DNA from: a virus | Reading direction: 5' to 3' (one strand) | IMG/VR virus record: IMGVR_UViG_3300029267_002779 | Span: 1 to 20,475 of that record | DNA length: 20,475 nucleotides | In this document: positions 7,634 through 14,987 of the stretch, in pieces | Layout of the letters: each line of letters starts with the position of its first letter | How positions within the stretch are numbered: the first letter of the stretch is position 1 | Made by a program: the position numbers and the translations under genes | The notes under the pieces: model-generated | What the model saw: only the letters and a program-made list of their open reading frames with translations | Databases searched by the model: none | Told to the model about the DNA's origin: nothing

Positions 7634-8158
7634 ATGGCGTTAACTAACCCTCAAGCAAGTGACCATATTGCTGCTGAGGCAGGTACTTTCGAGCCTCAGA
7701 GGCAGAATAACTGGTCTCTAGAAATAACACTAGATGAAGCTGATAAGGATGTGATTATAGCTTCATTAGTATCTTCAGCATTACCTCCAGAAAGTAATGA
7801 TGAAGTAGAATTACAATATCAGAATGAAAAACGTTATGTAGCTGGGCAAGCTACTTTTGAAACTATTCCATTAACATTAGTTGATTATGTTGATGTTGAG
7901 ACAAGAAATGCAATCCTTAGATGGAGACAACAAGTTTATAATCCAGAAACTGGGGCTATTGGACTAGCAAAAGACTATAAGAAAAGAGGTAATATTGTAA
8001 TGACTGCTCCAGATGGCAGTACAGAAAGAGTTTGTCGTTTAATAGGTCTTTGGCCGTCTGCTGTACCTAATCCAGGAACTTTGGATATGTCTGGATCAGA
8101 TAAAGTAATGATCGAAGTTACTTTACGTTACGATAAAGCTATCTGGAAAACTCTTTAA
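7634..8158 (+). CDS. Tail tube protein (gp19-like)
   Basis: This 174-aa protein starts at ATG 7634, with AGGAG at 7621-7625 as ribosome site. Length and features fit the myovirus tail tube family: an early NNWSLEI strand, ASLVSSALPPESNDEVEL, central RYVAGQATFETIPLTLVDYV, RNAILRWRQQVYNPETGAIG, and a late GLWPSAVPNPGTLDMSGSD followed by beta strands to the end. The tube subunit forms hexameric rings inside the sheath. The gene lies downstream of sheath, as in most myoviruses, although the sheath-tube pair is here split by the LIEQVL gene cluster. Confidence 0.85.
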   Translation: MALTNPQASDHIAAEAGTFEPQRQNNWSLEITLDEADKDVIIASLVSSALPPESNDEVELQYQNEKRYVAGQATFETIPLTLVDYVDVETRNAILRWRQQVYNPETGAIGLAKDYKKRGNIVMTAPDGSTERVCRLIGLWPSAVPNPGTLDMSGSDKVMIEVTLRYDKAIWKTL

Positions 8159-8215
8159 GTATTAAATTAGCTTAGTCAATTTTCATGTTAATTTCTATGT
8201 CAAAGGAATGTCATA

Positions 8216-8974
8216 ATGGGAAAAGAGTTTACGGGAGAATTAGAATTAGCTTCAAAAGGCTTATTCTATGAAGGAGATTTTGACGGTATAATACAAGTCG
8301 AGCCATGGGGGGTTAAGGAAGAGCGTTTATTCGCTAGTAGGAACCTAGACTATAATCTTCAGATAGATAGATTAATCTCTCGCCTTACTAATTGTCCGAT
8401 TGATCCTAAAGAATTACTTTTAATAGATAGACAACATATATTTATTTATATGCGTTGCCTGTCTTACGGAGGTGACTATTCATTTAGTTATAAATGTGAA
8501 GAGTGTGAGGAAAAGGTTAGGCATGACATGAATCTAGAAACAGATCTAGATGTTGTTTATGCTGATGATCCTATTATTACTAATTCTTTAGGTATTTCAG
8601 AGTTAAGAGAACCTTTTTACGTTAAGTTACCTCTTAAAGATGTTGAAATTGGTTGGAGACTACTTAGAGGTAAGGACGAACATAATGTTAGAAAGTATGT
8701 AAGAAGAACTATGAAAGGTGCTAGTGATGAGAGACAGGATTATATTTATAGAACTGCATTAAGACTTGTTGAAATAGATGGTACTCCTATAGATATTAGT
8801 TCAGCTCTACAATTTACAGAGAGTTTAAAAGGGAAAGATTCTGTTGTATGGAGAGACCATATAAGAAAAGTTGATTTTGGAATTGAGATGGAAATAGAAG
8901 TCCCTTGCAGACTATGTGGTTACCCGAATGAATTCATGATGCCTTTGGATAAATCGTTTTTTCGTCTTAACTAA
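8216..8974 (+). CDS. gp26-like baseplate hub assembly protein, zero-frame product
   Basis: This 252-aa protein starts at ATG 8216, with AAAGGA at 8202-8207. The pattern LASKGLFYEG, VEPWGVKEERLFASRN, IDRLISRLTNCPID, LLLIDRQHIFIYMRCLSYGG followed by C94-x2-C97 is that of the T4 baseplate protein family typified by gp26, which acts in hub assembly. A second pair, C231-x2-C234, lies near the C-terminus, so the four cysteines probably bind zinc. The frame ends at TAA 8972-8974, but at its last codons (TTT TTT at 8957-8962) a shift would continue translation for 64 codons. The position between tube and tape measure is where tail-assembly chaperone genes with programmed frameshifts usually sit. Confidence 0.7.
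   Translation: MGKEFTGELELASKGLFYEGDFDGIIQVEPWGVKEERLFASRNLDYNLQIDRLISRLTNCPIDPKELLLIDRQHIFIYMRCLSYGGDYSFSYKCEECEEKVRHDMNLETDLDVVYADDPIITNSLGISELREPFYVKLPLKDVEIGWRLLRGKDEHNVRKYVRRTMKGASDERQDYIYRTALRLVEIDGTPIDISSALQFTESLKGKDSVVWRDHIRKVDFGIEMEIEVPCRLCGYPNEFMMPLDKSFFRLN
8957..8963 (+). promoter_or_regulatory. Candidate programmed frameshift site TTTTTTC
   Basis: Codons F248-F249 of the gp26-like gene are TTT TTT followed by C, four codons before the stop. Moving +1 here, or slipping back two bases so that TTC is read, enters the frame that stays open from 8964 to 9158. Slipping back one base meets TAA almost at once. A minus-two slip is used by phage Mu in its tail assembly chaperone gene. No downstream pseudoknot was sought computationally. 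Confidence 0.5.
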
Positions 8975-9158
8975 GCTGCACAGTGTTAGGGACCAAGCTA
9001 GGTTAATTTTTGACTTAGTTCATTATGGGGGGTTCCAATACTGTGATGTTCTTAACATGAAACCTTTTGAGAGAGATTACTACCATGAATTAATTAATGA
9101 ATCTAGAAAAGAGAACATTGAATTTCAGATGGCTCTACACGATAAGAAGAGAAAGTAG
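8964..9158 (+). CDS. Frameshift extension of the gp26-like protein (C-terminal domain)
   Basis: This frame encodes 64 residues ending at TAG 9156-9158. It includes VRDQARLIFDLVHYGGFQYC, DVLNMKPFERDYYHELI and a charged helical end. The Y..F.Y.d.l.M..fER.yy...l pattern is familiar from small phage proteins encoded next to baseplate and tail-assembly genes. The only ATG in this frame is at 9057, after the conserved YGGFQY part. No GTG or TTG occurs earlier in the open stretch, and a TGA closes the frame a few codons above 8957. Translation of the conserved part therefore seems to need frameshifting from the upstream gene, giving a fusion of about 313 aa. Independent translation of only 33 residues from 9057 is the alternative. 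Confidence 0.6.
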   Translation, partial: VLTKLHSVRDQARLIFDLVHYGGFQYCDVLNMKPFERDYYHELINESRKENIEFQMALHDKKRK

Positions 9159-9202
9159 ATAGAAAGTAACTAATCTAACATATTTTCTAGAATCTATCTA
9201 CT
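9154..9202 (+). repeat. 10-bp inverted repeat before the dUTPase gene
   Basis: AGTAGATAGA (9154-9163) pairs perfectly with TCTATCTACT (9193-9202) around a 29-base AT-rich loop. It overlaps the stop of the frameshift extension. No T-run follows. It may be an mRNA end or processing hairpin separating the tail-assembly gene from dUTPase. Confidence 0.5.
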
Positions 9203-9242
9203 ATAGAGAGTAAGGACATTGAATAACTGATTGGAGAAAGAA

Positions 9243-9740
9243 ATGAGCGAATTTAAATCTATTACAGCAAATACAGTAAAATTTAAGAAATTACGTAAAA
9301 GTGCTATTATACCTAAACGTATGAGTGAGAAGGCATCAGGACTAGATTTGTTTGCCTATATTCCGGAGCAACCTCAGTTATTAAATACAGATGAATCAAG
9401 GACTATATTACTATATCCTTCAGATAGAGTTGTTATTTCTACGGGTATTACTATGGAATTACCAGAAGGATATGAAGCGCAAGTAAGATCAAGATCTGGT
9501 TTATCCGCTAAAAATGGTATCTGTGTTCTTAATTCTCCAGGTACTATTGATGAAGATTATAGGGGAGAAATAAAAGTAATTTTATTAAATACTGATAGGG
9601 TAAAGACTTTTACAATAAAGCATGGTGACCGAATAGCTCAACTTGTTATTTCTAAGGTATGTAGATTACCCTATACGGAGGTTGAAGAACTGTCGGATAC
9701 TGAGAGAGGCGAAGGTGGTTTGGGATCTACCGGAGTATAA
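9243..9740 (+). CDS. dut: dUTP diphosphatase (dUTPase)
   Basis: Hydrolyses dUTP to dUMP and pyrophosphate, keeping uracil out of DNA and feeding dTMP synthesis; it normally acts as a trimer. All five family motifs are present in the 165-aa product: ASGLDLFA (31-38), RSGLS (84-88), GTIDEDYRGEI (100-110), GDRIAQLVI (128-136) and the C-terminal RGEGGLGSTG (155-164), with the usual phenylalanine of the last motif replaced by leucine. ATG 9243 is preferred over TTG 9231 because GGAG (9233-9236) sits correctly before it. A metabolic gene inside the tail-assembly/tape-measure block is unusual and suggests insertion. Confidence 0.95.
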   Translation: MSEFKSITANTVKFKKLRKSAIIPKRMSEKASGLDLFAYIPEQPQLLNTDESRTILLYPSDRVVISTGITMELPEGYEAQVRSRSGLSAKNGICVLNSPGTIDEDYRGEIKVILLNTDRVKTFTIKHGDRIAQLVISKVCRLPYTEVEELSDTERGEGGLGSTGV

Positions 9741-9742
9741 GG

Positions 9743-9991
9743 ATGGCTGCTAAATTATCTGATGAACACTTAGAGAACGTACTTTCATTTATTAGAGATC
9801 GAGGAGAGGTTTCTACTAAAGAAGTCTCTACATTCATTAAAAAGAAAGCAGAAGCAACATTAAATAGATTAATTAATAATGGTAAGATTGAGAAAGTACA
9901 GAAGATAGAAAAGAGAATAGGTGAATACGGATCTTTTACTGGATTAAGACACAGAAAGAAAATTAATTATTATAGAATAAAACAAAATTAG
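9743..9991 (+). CDS. Small winged-helix-like protein, possible DNA-binding regulator
   Basis: This 82-aa protein starts at ATG 9743, three bases after the dUTPase stop, with GGAG inside the end of dUTPase as ribosome site. The sequence ENVLSFIRDRGEVSTKEVST followed by KKKAEATLNRLINNGKIEKV has the helix / S-T-K-E / recognition-helix / N-G-x-I-E-K-V pattern of winged-helix DNA-binding domains. Residues 55-82 are basic, with a probable beta wing. It forms a two-gene unit with dUTPase that looks inserted among tail genes. No specific family is recognised. Confidence 0.6.
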   Translation: MAAKLSDEHLENVLSFIRDRGEVSTKEVSTFIKKKAEATLNRLINNGKIEKVQKIEKRIGEYGSFTGLRHRKKINYYRIKQN

Positions 9992-10002
9992 GTTCTTAGC
10001 TT

Positions 10003-12402
10003 ATGCCTGAAAATCGTGAAGATATTTTATTTCATGAAGCTCTACTTGATACTAGTCAATTAAAGAATGCTTTATCTACTGTAGAAAAAGCTTATGCAAA
10101 GTTTTTTGATCAGATAGATAAAGCAACTGATGGACTAGAAAATCAAGAGGATCAACATAGAAAGACTGGTGAGTCTGCTAATAAACAAGCTAAGGAAACG
10201 ATTAATTCAGGCAGTAAATTAATTAATTGGTTTTCAGGGTTCTTTAAGAAAAAGAAGAAACTTAGAGATGAGGATGTAAAAGGAACAGAAGAATCTAATA
10301 AAAATAGAGTTAAATCCACCGGTTTTGCTACAAGAGGAATAGTCGGTTTCATTCGACACGAAAAAGCTGCATTAGAATCTCTGGGGCTATCTTGGTCTAA
10401 TTTAATAAGCATCTTAGGTGGAGGTGCTATTCTAGGTGCTATATTTAGTAGTATGAAATCTTTTCTTGAATTTGATAAACAGATTAGATCTGTAACAGTT
10501 ACATTAGGAGATCAACCACGTGTGTTAGCTGCTGCAACTAATGCTATTCAAGGTCTAACAGGACATTTAGATGTTACTAGAGAAGAGTTAGTAGCTTTAA
10601 CAACACAGATAGGAGAACTTAAATTAATTAAAGGTAATACCCAAGAAGCTTCAGCAGCATTTAGAAGCCTAGTTACTGATACTATTAATTTAAGTAAATC
10701 TATGGATGTATCTACAGATAGTGTTGTTGGTTTATATGATCAGTTTACTCGGGTTTATGGATTGCCCCATAATAGATTAAGAAATATATCTGCTTCAATG
10801 AAGTTTATTCAGGAAACAACATCTATTAGTGGTCAAGAGCTTATTAGTTTTACTCAGAATTTAGATGGTGTACTTTCTAGGATGATTAATACTTCGGATA
10901 CAGCTAAGGCAGAAGTTACAGCTGATATGATGGCTATAGCAGGTGTATTTAAACAAGCTGGAGTACAACCAGAAAATATAGCTACCTTATTTACAGAGGC
11001 GTTAAAAGTACAGAGCGAACAAGGAAATAAGTTTTTAGGTCTTATTACAGAGAATACTGAGTTTACTATTGATCAAGTTCGTCGAATGATGGAAGAAGGT
11101 GACGTTCAAACTCCAGCTAAGCTTCTTATAGAAAGATTAAGTAAAGAAGGACCTGAATGGTTAAAGCATAATGAGAATTGGTTGAGTGAAGTAACTAATC
11201 TTAATTTCACTCAGTTGAAAAATATATCAGAAATGAATTCTGCTACACTTGCTGATATGTTTATTAAGAATAGGGAGGAATTTAAAAGAGGTCAAAGACA
11301 TGCTGATGCTGCGGCTAAACGTCAACATGAATTATCTAAACTATGGAATAATCTAAAGAGAGTATTGGAAAAGATATGGTTATCTATTGGTAAAAATGTT
11401 GCTATTGTTGTAACTAAGATAGCTGATAAATTAGTTCCAGTTTTGAATGATGCTTTATCTAGGATGTCAAAATGGTCAGAATGGGCATTAAGTAGTAAAG
11501 GTGGTGAGTCTATAAATATTTGGATAGATAAGGCTATATCTTTTTTTAAAGGTCTGTGGGAATGGGTTAAGAGAGTTCATGGTTTTATTGTAGAAAAAAT
11601 GTTTCCAGTATTTGAGTTTTTATTCAATCAAATTGGTAATCTAGTCAAATGGTTTCAAAGTCTATCAGGAACAGAACAACAGATGTTAGCTTGGGCAACT
11701 GTTATCGGTTTAGCTATAACTAAGTTAGGGGGTACCTTTTCATTAGTTGTAGCCGGATTAGCTGGAGTATTTGCAGGTGGAATGAAATTAGGACAAATGA
11801 TAGATGAGTTTCTTGGTCGTGCTGATAAATTTAGAGCTATTAAAGAAAGTTTACGAATAACTAAGAAACAACAAGCAGCTGTTGAAAGTGAGGCTAGATT
11901 TAAAGGTATTAGAAGAAGAATTCAAGCTCTTCAAACTACTACTGCAGAAGGAGCTATTGAAGAATTAAGACGTATGATGCAGGAAGGAGTTATAACAGCT
12001 GAAGGAACAATTAATGTTAGACAGGCTGATATTGCTAGAAAAGGAATGGGAGCAGCTAAGGGTCTTCAGAGATTGTTAGAAACGTCTCTTGGTCGATTGG
12101 CTGAGGTCGAACGAGTAGGTGAGGGACGAGAGATGACTGGTGCACAGATCCTTCAGGAGGCTATCCCAACAGCTGTAGCCCCAGAGGCTCCAGAAACGGT
12201 TCCTATGGCCCAGAAGGTTAAGGGGGCTATAAAACCACCTATGACCTTAGCGCCTATTTCTGAGCCTCTGAAGCCCAAGATTCAGGTCACTGCCTCGTCA
12301 CCGAGAGAGGAGAAATTATTAGCAGAGATTAGAGATGGTATTTTTAGATTAATTACTCAGAAAAGACATCCGTCAAGACAGGTTGTAGAAAGTTTGTTAT
12401 AA
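10003..12402 (+). CDS. Tail tape measure protein
   Basis: This 799-aa protein is the second-longest in the window. It starts at ATG 10003 with a poor ribosome site. Features fit a tape measure: a helical N-terminus, a basic patch at about 80-95, a glycine/alanine hydrophobic segment (about 130-148, LISILGGGAILGAIFSS), a long mostly helical middle, a second hydrophobic segment (about 564-596, WATVIGLAITKLGG then LVVAGLAGVFAGG), and a proline-rich C-terminal linker (about 715-770). Tape measures set tail length at roughly 0.15 nm per residue, implying a tail near 120 nm. The linker DNA (12121-12240) is about 55% G+C, far above its surroundings. Confidence 0.85.
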   Translation: MPENREDILFHEALLDTSQLKNALSTVEKAYAKFFDQIDKATDGLENQEDQHRKTGESANKQAKETINSGSKLINWFSGFFKKKKKLRDEDVKGTEESNKNRVKSTGFATRGIVGFIRHEKAALESLGLSWSNLISILGGGAILGAIFSSMKSFLEFDKQIRSVTVTLGDQPRVLAAATNAIQGLTGHLDVTREELVALTTQIGELKLIKGNTQEASAAFRSLVTDTINLSKSMDVSTDSVVGLYDQFTRVYGLPHNRLRNISASMKFIQETTSISGQELISFTQNLDGVLSRMINTSDTAKAEVTADMMAIAGVFKQAGVQPENIATLFTEALKVQSEQGNKFLGLITENTEFTIDQVRRMMEEGDVQTPAKLLIERLSKEGPEWLKHNENWLSEVTNLNFTQLKNISEMNSATLADMFIKNREEFKRGQRHADAAAKRQHELSKLWNNLKRVLEKIWLSIGKNVAIVVTKIADKLVPVLNDALSRMSKWSEWALSSKGGESINIWIDKAISFFKGLWEWVKRVHGFIVEKMFPVFEFLFNQIGNLVKWFQSLSGTEQQMLAWATVIGLAITKLGGTFSLVVAGLAGVFAGGMKLGQMIDEFLGRADKFRAIKESLRITKKQQAAVESEARFKGIRRRIQALQTTTAEGAIEELRRMMQEGVITAEGTINVRQADIARKGMGAAKGLQRLLETSLGRLAEVERVGEGREMTGAQILQEAIPTAVAPEAPETVPMAQKVKGAIKPPMTLAPISEPLKPKIQVTASSPREEKLLAEIRDGIFRLITQKRHPSRQVVESLL

Positions 12403-12421
12403 ACAAAAGGAGTGATTGAAG

Positions 12422-12664
12422 ATGGTAAGTTCTAATCGTATTTATAAGTCAAAGGAAGAATGTCCGTGGTGTGGTCAGGATAGTTGGTATTGTTATATAG
12501 TCGATGAGTCTATTGTACCAAGTATATCTAATTGTTCTTTACCGAGTATTTCTCCTATTATTGATTTAAACTTTGTAGAATATAATAGTATTGTAAAACC
12601 TAATAGTCTTTTTGATGCATTATTTTTTGATGAATGTGTAAGTTGTGGGGCTGTTGTTAGCTAA
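12422..12664 (+). CDS. Small two-CxxC (zinc-ribbon-like) protein
   Basis: This 80-aa protein starts at ATG 12422, chosen over TTG 12416 because AGGAG at 12408-12412 is nine bases before the ATG. It has CPWCGQDSWYC near the N-terminus and CVSCGAVVS at the C-terminus, the two CxxC knuckles of a zinc ribbon separated by about 55 residues. It is the first gene after the tape measure. The function is not recognised; it could be a structural zinc protein or an adaptor. Confidence 0.55.
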   Translation: MVSSNRIYKSKEECPWCGQDSWYCYIVDESIVPSISNCSLPSISPIIDLNFVEYNSIVKPNSLFDALFFDECVSCGAVVS

Positions 12665-12665
12665 A

Positions 12666-12845
12666 ATGAGAATATTAAATAGCATTATTGAATTTATAAA
12701 GTTATTAGTACTATCTCCAGTACCTGGTAAAAAGGAACAGGAGATACGACGTAAAAGAGCTTTTTACAATTTGTATAATCATAGGTATATAACTAATGAA
12801 GAAATTAATAAACGTATTGAGGAACTTTCTAGATATAAATTTTAG
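12666..12845 (+). CDS. Small protein with hydrophobic N-terminal helix
   Basis: This 59-aa protein starts at ATG 12666, one base after the preceding stop, so translational coupling is likely. A GTG at 12645 is possible but would overlap. Residues 2-18 (RILNSIIEFIKLLVLSP) are hydrophobic enough for a membrane or amphipathic helix. The rest is basic and helical (EQEIRRKRAFYNLYNHRYIT). No family is recognised. Confidence 0.45.
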   Translation: MRILNSIIEFIKLLVLSPVPGKKEQEIRRKRAFYNLYNHRYITNEEINKRIEELSRYKF

Positions 12846-12856
12846 GTCATGAAATA

Positions 12857-13054
12857 ATGAATCCTTATTTTGAAGTAGATATACCAGAAACGTTAAAACG
12901 TGCTGGTCTTTATGGTGTAGTCGGGAAGTATAGACTTATCTGTCCTCTTTTAATCTTATAAAGTAAAGAATATTTTATGAATAAGACAGGAAAGAAAGAA
13001 GTAGCTAACGCTTATAGAGAAGCAATAGTGTTACTGAAAAGGATTCTATCATAG
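12857..13054 (+). pseudogene. Small gene interrupted by an in-frame TAA
   Basis: ATG 12857 follows TAGGT (12843-12847) and opens a 34-codon frame that stops at TAA 12959-12961. The same frame then runs on to TAG 13052-13054. The second half (NKTGKKEVANAYREAIVLLK) is a good amphipathic helix and has an ATG at 12977 but only a weak ribosome site. Either one 65-residue gene has been broken by a stop, or two tiny genes happen to share a frame. No function is recognised. Confidence 0.35.
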
Positions 13055-13072
13055 TTTTTAATAGGTGAAATA

Positions 13073-13273
13073 ATGTCTAAAGTAACTGGGATTAAAGCAA
13101 TGCACTGTGTTATATCTGATAGTTGTAGATTTATTCATGGGAATAAAGGTGCATTAGATATTGCATTTGAGAAAATTAAATAGGAATATTTAAGTATTGT
13201 GAATAGATTTCCGATTGGTGAAGATATCAAACTTCATATTGTGTTAAAGAGTGAACGTAAAATCAAAAGATAA
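13073..13273 (+). pseudogene. Small gene interrupted by an in-frame TAG
   Basis: ATG 13073 has AGGTGA just upstream (13063-13068). The frame gives 36 codons to TAG 13181-13183, then continues in the same frame for 29 codons to TAA 13271-13273. The predicted secondary structure runs through the stop: a helix GALDIAFEKIK, stop, EYLSIVNRF, followed by a strand KLHIVLKSER. This makes a single interrupted alpha/beta protein likely. TAG is used as an ordinary stop elsewhere in the window, for example for the sheath, so recoding is not the default explanation. Confidence 0.4.
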
Positions 13274-13289
13274 TTGAAAGGATTAATTG

Positions 13290-13781
13290 ATGACTGTAGA
13301 AGAGATCTTGAAAAAGAAAAAGGAAGAGTTGAAAAACCTTAAGACAGAGATACAAACGATTGAAAGTTTAAAAGAATCATTTTCAGATTTAGAAGTACAT
13401 ACAAATAGAAAGAAAGTTGTTATGTGTTGTTCTAAATCTGTAAATAGTTTAGTTACTGAGTATGAATTACATTATAGTTGTGGTTGTTGTAACGATGCTA
13501 ATGTTGAAATCTATCCTTTTTTGATAATTAATGGAGTACAACTTTATAGTAGTCCTTGTTATTTTGTGATTGGTCAAAGGAATTCTTGTTATGGATACAA
13601 ATTATGTGACTGTGATGAAGATGATGATTGCAACTGTCCTATAGATGAAGATGAGATTATAGTTGATAACAATTGGGATAAAAGACTAAAGGAAGCCAAT
13701 ATATCTGAACAAGTGATTAATAAACTGAAAACTCGTGTATGTAATTATACTGAAACTGAACTGGAAGACGAGAACTATTAA
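13290..13781 (+). CDS. Cysteine-rich protein of unknown function
   Basis: This 163-aa protein starts at ATG 13290, with AAAGGA at 13277-13282. Residues 1-37 form a charged coiled-coil helix (EEILKKKKEELKNLKTEIQT). The middle is rich in cysteine: VVMCCSKS, YSCGCCND, then CYGYKLCDCDEDDDCNCP, about a dozen cysteines next to an acidic stretch. That pattern suggests metal binding or several small zinc sites. The C-terminus is again helical and charged. I recognise no family. Confidence 0.6.
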   Translation: MTVEEILKKKKEELKNLKTEIQTIESLKESFSDLEVHTNRKKVVMCCSKSVNSLVTEYELHYSCGCCNDANVEIYPFLIINGVQLYSSPCYFVIGQRNSCYGYKLCDCDEDDDCNCPIDEDEIIVDNNWDKRLKEANISEQVINKLKTRVCNYTETELEDENY

Positions 13782-13802
13782 AATAATATTTAAGGTAAGA
13801 TA

Positions 13803-14300
13803 ATGCCAATAGGTGTAGAAGGTAAATTAATAGATTACGAAGAACAAGCTAATCATATTACATTTTTGTATTATGAGGATATAGAAGAGGGATATGATCC
13901 AGTTTATGAAGATCAAGTTGTAAGAGGTAGATTTGAGGAGCACGAATTCTATAGTCATACTTCTGCTGAGAGTCAAAGTTTTGCCTTTAGATTAGCTGCT
14001 TCAGTAGATGAAAATGATGATAGTGACGCTAAAAAGATTTGGGAGGACTATCTATTTGTTAAGTCTTTTGCGTATCCAGACTATGGTATTGGATCATTAG
14101 GACCAATTAAACCACCTAGAAAAGCAATCATTACGATCGGTAGATGGTTGAGAAAGGTAGGTAGTATAAGATCGCCTTCAGCAACTTTTTCTAAAGTATG
14201 TGATGAGGATGGGTATCCTTTGATTATTGATGTAAAGTTTCAATTGAGGGTTATTAATGTAGATCCTAGAAGCTACAGAGAGGTAAGGAAAATTGGATAA
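13803..14300 (+). CDS. Putative baseplate / tube-cap structural protein
   Basis: This 165-aa protein starts at ATG 13803 after AAGGT. The N-terminal half is acidic. The C-terminal half reads like the beta-rich tail-tube-related caps of baseplates: SLGPIKPPRKAIITIGRWLR, then RSPSATFSKVCDEDGYPLII and DVKFQLRVINVDP. The PP-x-V/I-x-I, G-x-P, D-V-x-F pattern resembles T4 gp48/gp54-type or PBSX XkdP-type proteins that start the tube on the baseplate. The link is by pattern only. Its place between tape measure and hub genes supports it. Confidence 0.45.
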   Translation: MPIGVEGKLIDYEEQANHITFLYYEDIEEGYDPVYEDQVVRGRFEEHEFYSHTSAESQSFAFRLAASVDENDDSDAKKIWEDYLFVKSFAYPDYGIGSLGPIKPPRKAIITIGRWLRKVGSIRSPSATFSKVCDEDGYPLIIDVKFQLRVINVDPRSYREVRKIG

Positions 14301-14622
14301 TGAAGATTGTTGGGTTGATGAGTTATTGGTTGATGAATTTTCTAGATTTTGTAGTTCAGAAATACATGAAGCTGCAAATATTATTCATGTGTATAGATTG
14401 AATCAGGAGTTATACAGTAAGGTATCAAGTGAGAATGATTTAGATAAAGCAAGAGATATTAGAAATAGATTTCTAGTAGTTGAGAATACTATGAGAAGAT
14501 ATATTTTAGAATGTAAGATAGAGAAACCGATACCATTGTGTAAATTTATGAATTCTAGTATATGTCCATTAATAATGTATAAAAGGAGTAGGAATGAACA
14601 GAGAGTATCAAAGAGCAATTGA
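14293..14622 (+). CDS. Hypothetical helical protein
   Basis: This 109-aa protein starts at TTG 14293, overlapping the previous gene by eight bases, with AAGGA just upstream. The only in-frame ATG is far inside, so the rare start is accepted. It is predicted to be mostly helical (SSEIHEAANIIHVYRLNQEL, then DLDKARDIRNRFLVVENTMR), with cysteines near both ends. No family is recognised. It overlaps the next gene by 29 bases. Confidence 0.45.
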   Translation: MDNEDCWVDELLVDEFSRFCSSEIHEAANIIHVYRLNQELYSKVSSENDLDKARDIRNRFLVVENTMRRYILECKIEKPIPLCKFMNSSICPLIMYKRSRNEQRVSKSN

Positions 14623-14785
14623 ACATGTGTGTATTGGTAAAGACTGGCTAAGTAATGGATTAAGTATACTAGGAGACTTACTAATAAAGGAAGATAGTAA
14701 GATAAAACCTTTATACAATGAATTATTTGATATTCTATGTAAGATAACTAGGTTAGAAAATGAACTTAAAAAACTCAATAAGTAG
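14594..14785 (+). CDS. Small helical protein
   Basis: This 63-aa protein starts at ATG 14594 with a strong AAAGGAG ribosome site (14580-14586), inside the end of the previous gene. It is mostly helical, ending with a leucine/lysine helix (LFDILCKITRLENELKKLNK). The function is unknown. Confidence 0.5.
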   Translation: MNREYQRAIEHVCIGKDWLSNGLSILGDLLIKEDSKIKPLYNELFDILCKITRLENELKKLNK

Positions 14786-14987
14786 ATTAAGGGAATTAGG
14801 ATTAGAGACTGATAATATAAGGTCTGATGTAAGAAGATTAGGTAATGAAGAATTAGTAACTTATTTATTGTTATCAGACAGACATTGGGTTAATAAGGGT
14901 AACCATAATTGGATATTTAGTACCTCAGTATATGAAGAATTATTAAGTAGATTAAATAATATAAATAATCGTACTATGGATTTCTAA
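14760..14987 (+). CDS. Small hypothetical protein
   Basis: This 75-aa protein starts at ATG 14760, overlapping the end of the previous gene by 26 bases, with a weak ribosome site; coupling is likely. The sequence is helical, with SISRLRELGLETDNI followed by RHWVNKGNHNWIFSTSVYEE. Its stop overlaps the next start as TAATG, which ties it to the wedge gene. No family is recognised. Confidence 0.45.
   Translation: MNLKNSISRLRELGLETDNIRSDVRRLGNEELVTYLLLSDRHWVNKGNHNWIFSTSVYEELLSRLNNINNRTMDF

Noticed and set aside
117-10002. Recurring TTAGCTTAT in gaps (near 117, 140, 8167 and 9997) as a phage-specific promoter
   Set aside because: The string is short and AT-rich, spacing to starts varies, and similar strings occur in coding DNA. 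Too weak without a genome-wide motif search.
10152-10412. Minus-strand ORFs inside the tape measure gene, and those at 14403, 16721, 17644, 19069 and 19670
   Set aside because: All are antisense to better-supported genes, biased in composition (for example poly-F/S opposite lysine runs), and lack ribosome sites.
13073-13273. Genetic-code change (TAG as sense)
   Set aside because: TAG ends many clear genes here, including the sheath (6164-6166), hub (16790-16792) and SD-led small genes, so a global reassignment is not supported.
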